Assembly (NCBI GenBank): GCA_001776545.1
Contig: MFBZ01000008.1
Location: 1-42,184, forward strand
DNA length: 42,184 bases
Reading direction: 5' to 3'
DNA from: Candidatus Curtissbacteria bacterium RIFCSPLOWO2_12_FULL_41_16
Lineage (GTDB): Bacteria > Patescibacteriota > Microgenomatia > Curtissbacterales > GWA2-41-24
The notes beneath the pieces are model-generated. The model saw only the letters and a program-made list of their open reading frames with translations, did not search any database and was not told where the DNA came from. The stretch's first letter is position 1. Every line of letters starts with the position of its first letter. The position numbers and the translations under genes were made by a program. Of the stretch, positions 29,629 through 36,801 are shown piece by piece.

Positions 29629-30816
29629 GTGATTAAACTTTCCGATTTAGACGTCGCCGGCAAGCGCGTTTTTTTGAGGGCAGATTTGGACGTGCCGCTA
29701 GGATCGCTGAACGCTGAACCCGCCGGCACTAAAGTTTTGGTGGGCAGGCGACTAACGACTAATGCCGAACAAGCTACTCGTCTTCGTAATCTTAAACCCA
29801 CGGTTGAGTATTTACTCTCAAAACAGGTAAAACAGGTTTTTATTGCTGGCCATATCGACAGACCAACGCCTTCGCTTCAAAACGGCAATCCGGTAATTGA
29901 TCCAGCACTTTCGACACAGCAACTTCTTGGGCCGTTGGAGGAAATTTTAGGTACAAAGATAGTATTCAAACCCGGCTTGTCTATTCTGCACGAACCTGGT
30001 TTGTACCAGGTAGACAAACCAGGTTCGGAAAATTCGGAAAATGTTTTCTTGCTTGAGAACTTGCGGTTTTGGCCGGGGGAGACGGTAAACAACCTTGAGT
30101 TTGTAAAGCTGTTGGCGGGTCTTGCCGATATCTATGTCAATGAGGCTTTTGCTAATTGCCATCGGGCGCATGCTTCGATGGTGGGTTTGCCGATGCTCTT
30201 GCCGCATGCTGCGGGCCTTCATTTAGAAAAAGAGATATTTGAACTCAATCATCTTCTGGAAAATCCAGCAAGACCTTTTGTAGCCATTGTCGGCGGAGCA
30301 AAAATCGAGACAAAAGTACCGGTTATTGAGAACCTGGCGAAAGTAGCCGACTATGTTTTGGTGGGAGGGAAGATAGCAAAGCAGTTGACAGTTAACGGTT
30401 CACAGTCAACAGATAATGCTAACACCAAACCCGGTTTGGAATTGCCCTACAAACCGGGTTTGGATGAGTCGTCAAATGTAATAGTGGCTACTTTAACAGC
30501 TGACGGTAAGGATATTAGTGATGAGTCAATTAGCAAGTTTAGAGAGATAATTGGCAAAGCCAAGACTGTTGTATGGAACGGGCCGATGGGAGTTTTTGAG
30601 GAGGGATTTTTGAAAGGATCACAGGCAGTTGCCGAGGCGATTTTGAAATCCGGGGCATATTCTGTTGTCGGCGGTGGCGAAACTATCGAATTTTTAGCCC
30701 AAAATAACCTTCTTGCCGCGGGAGCAGGCGGATTCTCTTTTGTTTCTTCCGGCGGCGGGGCGATGCTTGTGTTTTTGGCGGGCAAAGAGTTGCCGGGAAT
30801 AAAAGCACTAGAGTAA
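29629..30816 (+). CDS. pgk: Phosphoglycerate kinase
   Basis: Transfers phosphate from 1,3-bisphosphoglycerate to ADP in glycolysis. 395 residues from GTG at 29629 (or TTG at 29623). 'GKRVFLRADLDVPL' opens the N domain, 'GHIDRPT' replaces the usual SHLGRP, 'LLENLRFWPGE' and 'NCHRAHASMVGLP' are the substrate-basic residues, 'VGGAKIETKVPVI' and 'NGPMGVFEEG' are the nucleotide and hinge motifs, and 'VGGGETIEFL' ends the core. Two inserts carry palindromic elements: near residues 114-133 and 266-280. A third extra stretch follows 'DVPL' in the N-domain. The inserts fall in surface loops. gap lies 210 nt downstream. Confidence 0.95.
   Translation: MIKLSDLDVAGKRVFLRADLDVPLGSLNAEPAGTKVLVGRRLTTNAEQATRLRNLKPTVEYLLSKQVKQVFIAGHIDRPTPSLQNGNPVIDPALSTQQLLGPLEEILGTKIVFKPGLSILHEPGLYQVDKPGSENSENVFLLENLRFWPGETVNNLEFVKLLAGLADIYVNEAFANCHRAHASMVGLPMLLPHAAGLHLEKEIFELNHLLENPARPFVAIVGGAKIETKVPVIENLAKVADYVLVGGKIAKQLTVNGSQSTDNANTKPGLELPYKPGLDESSNVIVATLTADGKDISDESISKFREIIGKAKTVVWNGPMGVFEEGFLKGSQAVAEAILKSGAYSVVGGGETIEFLAQNNLLAAGAGGFSFVSSGGGAMLVFLAGKELPGIKALE
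29968..30026 (+). repeat. Palindromic element in pgk (first)
   Basis: AAACCCGGCTTG (29968-29979) and then a perfect 12-bp inverted repeat GAACCTGGTTTG (29992-30003) / CAAACCAGGTTC (30015-30026). Translated in frame as a 'KPGL...EPGL...KPG' stretch. Confidence 0.8.
30427..30461 (+). repeat. Palindromic element in pgk (second)
   Basis: AAACCCGGTTT (30427-30437) and AAACCGGGTTT (30451-30461), perfect 11-bp arms, 13-nt loop. Read as 'KPGLELPYKPGL'. Confidence 0.85.
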
Positions 30817-31026
30817 TTTTTAATTTGAAATTTTAAATTTTTATTCAAATTTTAATATTTAATTTTAAAAATTCATTGAAAATACCAAAGCGTATTTTTG
30901 ATAAATCAAAAAGTGTAAATTTAAAATTGAAAATTGAAAATTTATATCAGCTATTCACTTTGAGCTTTCGCTTGAAGGGGCCTCCTGATATATCAGAATT
31001 TGATAAATTGCTGATATACTGAAAGT
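30817..31026 (+). repeat. pgk-gap spacer with double-hairpin repeat, copy 3
   Basis: AT-rich words, then the element: AAAATAC (30879-30885), CAAAGC, GTATTTT (30892-30898), overlapping TTTTTGAT-AA-ATCAAAAA (30895-30912). Further on, the palindrome CTGATATATCAG (30985-30996) and related TGATATA words at about 30943 and 31012. Confidence 0.8.
30985..31020 (+). promoter_or_regulatory. Promoter and operator candidate of gap
   Basis: Extended -10 TGA-TATACT (31012-31020), 6 nt before the ATG, so a leaderless mRNA is expected. The 12-bp palindrome CTGATATATCAG (30985-30996) lies at the -35 position, where a regulator could control the promoter. Confidence 0.5.
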
Positions 31027-32082
31027 ATGATCCGCGTTGCCATTAATGGATTTGGGAGAATTGGCAGGCAGGCTTTCAAAGTCTGGTTTGATAGACACCG
31101 GGAAGAAATGTCGATTGTTGCTGTTAATGATTTGACGGATGCTGCGGTTCTTGCCCATCTTTTAAAATACGATAGTGTTTATGGGAATTGGAATCACGAT
31201 GTAGGCGGTCAGAAATTGGTCGATGACATCAAAACAGCAGATGACGGTCAGCAGGTTGGAAAATTGGCGGTTGACGGGCAGGAAATAGCGGTATATGCAA
31301 CCAAAGAGCCGGAAAAATTGCCCTGGAAAGATTTGGGAATTGATGTGGTTTGCGAGTCAACCGGCCGTTTTACCAAAAAAGAAGATGTTGGTAAACACAT
31401 AGCGGCGGGTGCTAAAAAGGTGGTCATTTCTGCGCCCGGTAAAGAAACACCGACGTTTCTATCGGGTGTCAATGAAGAAAAATATGCCGGCGAAGATATC
31501 ATTAATAATGCTTCTTGCACCACAAACTGTATCGCGCCGGTTGCTCGGGTTATGAACGATGCCTTTGGAATCAAAAAAGCCATGATGACCACAATCCACG
31601 CGGTGACTGCCGAGCAGAATTTGGTCGACGGACCACCGCCAGGGGGGAAATCCGCTGACTTAAGACGTGCACGAGCGGCATACGTTAACATAATTCCGAC
31701 AACAACTGGGGCTGCGATCGCAACAGGCGAGGCGATTCCTGCACTTTCTGGCAAGTTTGATGGGGTTGCACTTAGGGTACCGGTGATTTGCGGATCGATT
31801 TCGGATTTTACATTTCTTTTGAAAACTAGAGTCACAGTTGAGGTAGTGAATAGGGCACTATCTGAGGCTGCAAGGGGTGCCCTTGCAGGAATTCTGGCGG
31901 TTTCTGATGAGCCTTTGGTTTCTTCTGATATCATCGGTCGTAGTGAATCCTCTATTGTTGATTTGTCCTTAACACGGGTTGTTGATGGCGATATGGTCAA
32001 AGTTTTTGCTTGGTATGATAACGAATTCGGTTATTCTAATCGTCTAATCGAGCAAGTCATAAAAGTCGGCAATGCTAAATAA
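31027..32082 (+). CDS. gap: Glyceraldehyde-3-phosphate dehydrogenase
   Basis: Oxidises glyceraldehyde-3-P to 1,3-bisphosphoglycerate with NAD(P). 351 residues. 'VAINGFGRIGRQAFKV' is the Rossmann start, 'NNASCTTNCIAPV' holds the catalytic Cys (C164), 'IHAVTAEQNLVDGPPP' follows with the active-site His, and 'RAAYVNIIPTTTGAA' and 'WYDNEFGYSNRLI' complete the family set. The last motif is FGYS here instead of the more common WGYS. A second, divergent C-terminal end lies downstream (32150-32212). It likely forms a glycolytic pair with pgk. Confidence 0.96.
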   Translation: MIRVAINGFGRIGRQAFKVWFDRHREEMSIVAVNDLTDAAVLAHLLKYDSVYGNWNHDVGGQKLVDDIKTADDGQQVGKLAVDGQEIAVYATKEPEKLPWKDLGIDVVCESTGRFTKKEDVGKHIAAGAKKVVISAPGKETPTFLSGVNEEKYAGEDIINNASCTTNCIAPVARVMNDAFGIKKAMMTTIHAVTAEQNLVDGPPPGGKSADLRRARAAYVNIIPTTTGAAIATGEAIPALSGKFDGVALRVPVICGSISDFTFLLKTRVTVEVVNRALSEAARGALAGILAVSDEPLVSSDIIGRSESSIVDLSLTRVVDGDMVKVFAWYDNEFGYSNRLIEQVIKVGNAK

Positions 32083-32149
32083 CCGAATTCGTTGCGGGAG
32101 CCTTCGCCTATTACATTGATCGATGTCATGTAATGGCTACAACTGCCTA
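32083..32149 (+). other. Spacer between gap and its 3'-end scar
   Basis: Contains ATTACAT (32110-32116) and ATGTAAT (32128-32134), an inverted repeat around TGATCGATGTC. Begins with GAATTCGTTGCGGG, which recalls the gap sequence AACGAATTCGG. Confidence 0.5.
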
Positions 32150-32212
32150 AATGAATGGGGCTACGCTAATCGTTTGGTTGAACAGGTGATTAAGGTTGGC
32201 AAAGTTCTCTGA
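32150..32212 (+). repeat. gap 3'-end scar, divergent
   Basis: Reads 'NEWGYANRLVEQVIKVGKVL' plus stop, 14 of 20 residues identical to the real gap end 'NEFGYSNRLIEQVIKVGNAK'. No start codon in frame. The scar has the more usual NEWGY motif, so it looks like the end of another gap allele. Confidence 0.85.
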
Positions 32213-32449
32213 AATCTCTCTTTGACTTCTTGTCCTAGAAAGAAATTTCTGATATACCACTTCTAGCGCTGAAGCGTAAAGAATTTTCAATTTGAAATTT
32301 TAAATTTTCATTCAAATCTCAATTACAAAATTTTGATAAGAAAATATTTTAAAAAAAATATTTTGAAACTTTCGAAAATTAAATCATTAAGAATTATAAA
32401 TTGTAAATAATGTTTCACAAGGACTAAAGTCGGAAAATTATTTCTGCCT
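32213..32449 (+). other. AT-rich spacer before nnrD
   Basis: No gene. AATTTTCAATTTGAAATTTTAAATTTT-type words at about 32283-32310 are like the spacers at 11780, 15440 and 33320. No promoter with a good score seen. Confidence 0.45.
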
Positions 32450-33316
32450 ATGGATCTTTCAAAAATTTACCCTTTACGTCCGGACTGGGTTCATAAAGGC
32501 AATTACGGTTCCGTTATGGTCATTGCCGGGTCAAAACTTTACACAGGTTCGGCGACTTTGGCCGCGGTTAGCGCGCTTCGAGCAGGTGCCGACTTGGTGA
32601 CAGTGGCGGCTCCGATAAGAGCCAGTGATGTTGCCGCCCACACTTTATGTGACCTAATGACTTTTCCTTTAAGAGGTGATTATCTGCAAATGAAACATGT
32701 TGCTGATATTTTGGATACCGCCCACGTGAGAAAGGTTAACAGTGTGGTTTTGGGCTGTGGCCTCGGAAGACATCAGTCAACTTTGAATGCCATTTACAAA
32801 CTGATTACAAAGTTGACCGCTCTTATGGTTCTGGATGCTGACGCTCTTTTTGCAATTGCCCAAAGACCAGAGGTCTGTTTTGGTAAACAGGTAATTCTTA
32901 CGCCTCACGCGGGGGAGCTGGCGATTTTGTTGGGATCCCCCTTCGCTAAGGCTTCGGAAGGACAAGCAGGAGCAATTTTGGAAAACTTTGAGGCTAGGCT
33001 GGTGGCTGCCAAGCAGGCGGCCGATAAATACCACTGTCTGGTTTTAGTTAAGGGGCATGTGGATATTGTGACTGACGGAGTAAGCACGATGACCAATAAT
33101 TCCGGTTCGGTCTATATGACCAAAGGCGGTTTTGGAGATACTTTGGCCGGAGTTTTGGGAGCACTTTTGGCCCGGGGAGTCGGGATATTTGAAGCGGCTT
33201 GCGCGGCAGCTTACATTAATGGAAAAGCAGGAGAAATGGCGGCTCAGGCGAATGGGGAGGGAATTGTCGCCTCGGATATTTTCGAGTATATACCGAGGGT
33301 GATTCAACAAGTTTAA
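32450..33316 (+). CDS. nnrD: ADP-dependent (S)-NAD(P)H-hydrate dehydratase
   Basis: Repairs damaged NAD(P)HX. 288 residues with a ribokinase-like fold: 'HKGNYGSVMVIAGSKLYTGSATLAAVSALRAGADLV' (N-terminal nucleotide part), 'VVLGCGLG', 'VLDADAL', 'ILTPHAGELAILLG', and 'GGFGDTLAGVLGALLARG' with the GxGD-like catalytic Asp. The epimerase partner NnrE is not fused. A 'SPFAKASEGQ' stretch (32938-32969) is encoded by the CTTCGCTAAGGCTTCGGAAGG element common in this genome group. It lies directly downstream of gap, whose side reaction makes NADHX, a meaningful neighbour. Confidence 0.92.
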   Translation: MDLSKIYPLRPDWVHKGNYGSVMVIAGSKLYTGSATLAAVSALRAGADLVTVAAPIRASDVAAHTLCDLMTFPLRGDYLQMKHVADILDTAHVRKVNSVVLGCGLGRHQSTLNAIYKLITKLTALMVLDADALFAIAQRPEVCFGKQVILTPHAGELAILLGSPFAKASEGQAGAILENFEARLVAAKQAADKYHCLVLVKGHVDIVTDGVSTMTNNSGSVYMTKGGFGDTLAGVLGALLARGVGIFEAACAAAYINGKAGEMAAQANGEGIVASDIFEYIPRVIQQV

Positions 33317-33339
33317 TTTTCAATTTTCATTGAATCTTT

Positions 33340-33436
33340 AATGATCTAATTTAAAAATTAGGAAAATTTATATTTAATTGAAAATACCAAAGCGTATTTT
33401 TGATAAATCAAAAAGTGTAAATTTAAAATTTAAAAT
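33340..33436 (+). repeat. Double-hairpin repeat, copy 4
   Basis: AAAATAC (33381-33387), CAAAGC, GTATTTT (33394-33400), overlapping TTTTTGAT-AA-ATCAAAAA (33397-33414), then AAATTTAAAATT. Core sequence identical to copies 2 and 3. Just before the GT39-like gene. Confidence 0.8.
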
Positions 33437-33445
33437 TTGGTAGTA

Positions 33446-35296
33446 ATGTTTGGCAAAAAGCTTCTGTTGATTTTCTTTCTAGCTCTGTTTTTGCGCTTGA
33501 TTTTTTTAGGCAGCGTGCCAGCCGGGTTTCATAATGACGAAGTGGATGTCGGTTACGTGGGTAAGTTTATTGTTCTAAATGGCAAAGACCCGGCCGGTAA
33601 CATTTTGCCCCTGGCATTTAATAAGTTTGGAGACTTCAGGCCGACGGGATTGTTTTATCTGGCAGGTATTTCCCAGTTGATTTTCGGCTCTAATGAGTTC
33701 GCGGTCAGATTGCCTACAGCGCTTTTCGGGGCCTTGACGGTTTTTCCGCTATTCTTTTTGGCAAGAGAGTTATTTTCAAGTGCTCGGGCTCCTGTCGGCA
33801 GCTCGTCCCACTCGACGTCCTCGGCTGATTCAGTTTCAGACCGTGTTCAAAATCGACCCGTCAGCCTGCGGGCGCTGGGTGGGACTCCCTCCGCTGCCGC
33901 CACCCCTCGTACTTCCTTACGGACTACCCCTCGCGAAGTTTACCCCGAGCGCAGTCGAGGGGTCATGTTTTTGAGGTGGCTCCCCCCGCTACTAAAACCT
34001 CGGCAAGATAAGTCAGACGTCAGAGGTCAATTGTCAAATGTCAGCGCGCAGACGGTTCCGCTATTTGCCGCGTTTTTCCTAGCTATTTTGCCCTGGCACA
34101 TTGTACTTTCAAGAGCAGGACATGAGGCAATTGTCGGCTATTTTCTGATAGCCTGGGGACTTTATTTCCTTTTTAAATTTAAGGACGGGAGGGAACGGAG
34201 GTTTCTGGTTTACGGTTTCTTGTTTTTCGTTTCTTCCTACCTTCTCTATCACGGGACAAGGATAGCGGTGCCGCTTTTGTTGCTTTCCTTGCTGCCTTTT
34301 TTCCAAGAGCGCGCTTTTTTTAGATTTGTTCTTGTCTTTGTGGTTTTGACGGCGGTTATTGTTCTTGCGCCAATCGGCCGGGGCAGGCTTTCGCAGGTAA
34401 TTTTTTATAAAGATCCGGGAATGGTTACCAAACTTAGGGAATTGCCGTATCCGGATCGGGGTAATATTTTGGTTGCCCGGGTTTTTCATAATAAGGCGGT
34501 AGTTTACACAAGGTCACTTGCTGGCCAATATTTGCAATATTTCTCGCCGGATTTTCTTTTTTTGCGCGGTGGTTATCCGGAAAGATATATGGTACCGGAG
34601 GCAGGACTCTTGCTTATTTTTATGGTTCTTCCTTTTGCCATTGGACTGATCGCATTGGCCGCGCGAGGCGAGATAGGACCGCTTCCAATTGTCTGGCTTC
34701 TGGTTGCTCCGATTTCTGCGGTTTTGACTTATGATGATATTCCCAATATAACCAGAACTTCATTTATGATAATACCAATCGTTTTAATTTGCGCATACGG
34801 CTTCTGGTATCTTGCCAATATTTTGAAAAATAATTTTACTCAGAAGTTAATTTGCGGGACTTTGCTTCTGGCGATTTTTCTGGAGTTTGTCTATTTTGAG
34901 CACCAGTACTCTTTCCACCAAAAATTATATAAAGGAATACTGCGCGATGATGGGGCGCGGGAGATTGTTAAATATATGGCCAGTCAAAAAAGTAAGTATG
35001 AGCTGGTAGTTGCTCCATACGGCCCGAATTTGCCGTTTTACTTTCTTTTCTATAGCGATATTTTTGATCGCGCAATTCGTCTCGATATTGCCGATCGGGA
35101 TGCCAATTTCAGGCATGGGAACGTGCTCTTTTTGAGAGACAGTTGTCCTTCCCATCGAGCCGACCACTGGCCTTCCCAAAATGTGCTTTATATAGACGAG
35201 GCGAATTGCGAGGTTAAACCGGGTAAAATGGAGGTCACCAGAGTTGCCAGAGATGACGCGACAATAGCTTTCAGGGCGTATGTGGTAATTGAGTGA
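33446..35296 (+). CDS. GT39-like (ArnT/PMT-type) membrane glycosyltransferase
   Basis: 616 residues from the ATG at 33446. The first loop has the family signature 'GFHNDEVDVGYVGKF' (acidic DE after the first helix, used with a lipid-linked sugar donor), then 'DFRPTGLFYLAGISQLIFGSNEFAVRLP' (the PPL/Y-like region). There are about 10-12 membrane helices ('FFVSSYLLYHGTRIAVPLLLLSL', 'LLLIFMVLPFAIGLIALAA', and others) and a soluble C-terminal domain. A stretch of about 85 residues (roughly codons 112-198) is low complexity, Ser/Arg/Pro-rich and hydrophilic, encoded by GC-rich repeat DNA; it interrupts the region between two helices. It likely adds sugar to a protein or lipid at the outer face. Confidence 0.82.
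   Translation: MFGKKLLLIFFLALFLRLIFLGSVPAGFHNDEVDVGYVGKFIVLNGKDPAGNILPLAFNKFGDFRPTGLFYLAGISQLIFGSNEFAVRLPTALFGALTVFPLFFLARELFSSARAPVGSSSHSTSSADSVSDRVQNRPVSLRALGGTPSAAATPRTSLRTTPREVYPERSRGVMFLRWLPPLLKPRQDKSDVRGQLSNVSAQTVPLFAAFFLAILPWHIVLSRAGHEAIVGYFLIAWGLYFLFKFKDGRERRFLVYGFLFFVSSYLLYHGTRIAVPLLLLSLLPFFQERAFFRFVLVFVVLTAVIVLAPIGRGRLSQVIFYKDPGMVTKLRELPYPDRGNILVARVFHNKAVVYTRSLAGQYLQYFSPDFLFLRGGYPERYMVPEAGLLLIFMVLPFAIGLIALAARGEIGPLPIVWLLVAPISAVLTYDDIPNITRTSFMIIPIVLICAYGFWYLANILKNNFTQKLICGTLLLAIFLEFVYFEHQYSFHQKLYKGILRDDGAREIVKYMASQKSKYELVVAPYGPNLPFYFLFYSDIFDRAIRLDIADRDANFRHGNVLFLRDSCPSHRADHWPSQNVLYIDEANCEVKPGKMEVTRVARDDATIAFRAYVVIE
33780..34050 (+). repeat. In-frame GC-rich insertion in the GT39-like gene
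   Basis: Base composition jumps above its surroundings. Contains CCCCGAGCGCAGTCGAGGGGT (about 33943-33963), a palindrome-type repeat, and other GC-rich units. Encodes 'PVGSSSHSTSSADSV...YPERSRG...' with no conserved pattern. Ends near GTCAGACGTCAGAGGTCAATTGTC (34012-34035), a spacer-like repeat. Confidence 0.65.
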
Positions 35297-35321
35297 TATA
35301 AGTCATAAGATGTATTGGCTA

Positions 35322-35351
35322 TTGAAGACGGTTGTGATTCCACTTTAAAAT
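35322..35351 (+). promoter_or_regulatory. Promoter of the 35358 membrane protein gene (leaderless)
   Basis: TTGAAG (35322-35327), 18-bp spacer, TAAAAT (35346-35351), and the ATG 6 nt later. Confidence 0.45.
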
Positions 35352-35357
35352 TAACTA

Positions 35358-36782
35358 ATGGATTCCCAAGAAACCCGCCTGATGGCAACTCAAGGCGAAG
35401 GCTATGATGAGTCGGTTCCCACCCGTTCCGGTCTCTGGTTTGAAAATAAGGACCGGTTTTTCTCTTCGGGACGGATTTTAGATTTAATTACCGTCGTTTT
35501 AACCATTACTTTGGCCGCCTTTGCCTTTATTGTTTTTTGGCCGATCATTTCCAAAATTGACTTCGAGGAAGCTTTTTTTACACCACTCGTACCCTTTCTT
35601 GTTGCTATTCTTGAGCGTTTTGGGGTCACGGCCAATGATGCGATCCGGGTGCTTTTTATCACCTCTTTGATGGTTTCCACGGCCGGTGTCTATCTTTTAG
35701 TTCGGGATTTGACTAAAAGACAAATTACACCAATTTTGGCAGCGGTTGCCTATTTGATTCCGCCAGTACCTATATTCGTCTTAACTTTTTTGCGTCGAGG
35801 TTTGCTCGAGGTGGAGCTTGCGTCCGCCAAATCTTTTTTTACGATCGTTTACGGGGACGGAGCGCACTTTTTGGGATTGGCACTTATTCCCTTCGCGGCT
35901 ATTTTCTTCTTGAGATACTTAAAGCGGGCCCAAAAAATCGATCTGGCGCTGACTGTTTTTGTCTGCGCGCTTATTCTTTTGGCTAATCGCTCTTGGGCAA
36001 TTAACCTTGTCCTGATCTTGGCTGTTTTGGCACTATCCGAGTTATTTTTAGGTTTGGCGCGCTTAAAATTTGCGCGCTTTATGCGAGTTTTAATTTTTAC
36101 AATAGGCACGGTTTCATTTTGGTATACGCTATCTTTTTGGGGCGAAACCCTGGAGATTTTTAATAAGGAAGTTATCGGCAATTTAAAGTTTTTATTTCCA
36201 TTGCCTTTTATTGTTTCACTTTTAACGCTTTTATTTTCATTTGTCTTTTACGGCAGGCGAGAGGAGCGTCAGCCGATATTTGCCGCGTTTTTGCTATTTA
36301 GCGTTTTTTTGATAATTACCGTTAATTGGCTTTTTACCGGTTATTCATTTTTGCCTCATCCTCAAAGACTTTTTCCATCGCTTATGATGTTTGGTTCAGT
36401 CGTTTTGGCCCTTTCCATATCGGCGGTCGTTGACAAATTACATTTGGCTGCCAAACTTTCTATTGAAAAATGGTCTGTTCCTGCCCGAACGCTGGCTGCC
36501 ATGGTTTTTGGTTTTTGCAGTTTTTTGATTTTAGCGCTAGTGGCTTTTTCCTTTTCGCCACTGGCGATACTTTTGGTTTCCGGACCACGGGGAATTTGGT
36601 TTAAGATCCGTGAGGGAGTTTTGGCAGATCGGCGGCAGGTTTTAGAAGTAGCCGGGGGAAATTTTAAACTAGTCAAAACTGAAGTTGCCGATTGGCAATT
36701 ATTGGTTGGGATGGGCGCCACTTTAGTCTTTTTAGCAATCCTGACCTTTTGGCTTGTAAAGGAGTTTTCCAGAGACGAATGA
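35358..36782 (+). CDS. Polytopic membrane protein, possible glycan-related (PF10131-like)
   Basis: 474 residues, about 10-11 hydrophobic segments, starting with a charged N-terminus. Large central helices and a 'PRGIWFKIREGVLADRRQVLEVAGG' soluble loop near the C-terminus. It resembles the first part of the next, larger protein: both have an early 'FLVAILERFG/LLPFLELL' segment followed by 'YLLVRDLTKRQ/FFFVWQISKSKSG' and 'LRRGLLEVELA...GDGAHFLGLALIPFAAIFFLRYLKRA'. This suggests a shared family (6-pyruvoyl-tetrahydropterin-synthase-related membrane domain, GT-C like). Substrate unknown. Confidence 0.6.
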   Translation: MDSQETRLMATQGEGYDESVPTRSGLWFENKDRFFSSGRILDLITVVLTITLAAFAFIVFWPIISKIDFEEAFFTPLVPFLVAILERFGVTANDAIRVLFITSLMVSTAGVYLLVRDLTKRQITPILAAVAYLIPPVPIFVLTFLRRGLLEVELASAKSFFTIVYGDGAHFLGLALIPFAAIFFLRYLKRAQKIDLALTVFVCALILLANRSWAINLVLILAVLALSELFLGLARLKFARFMRVLIFTIGTVSFWYTLSFWGETLEIFNKEVIGNLKFLFPLPFIVSLLTLLFSFVFYGRREERQPIFAAFLLFSVFLIITVNWLFTGYSFLPHPQRLFPSLMMFGSVVLALSISAVVDKLHLAAKLSIEKWSVPARTLAAMVFGFCSFLILALVAFSFSPLAILLVSGPRGIWFKIREGVLADRRQVLEVAGGNFKLVKTEVADWQLLVGMGATLVFLAILTFWLVKEFSRDE

Positions 36783-36801
36783 GGATGTCGTTTAGTATCC
36801 A

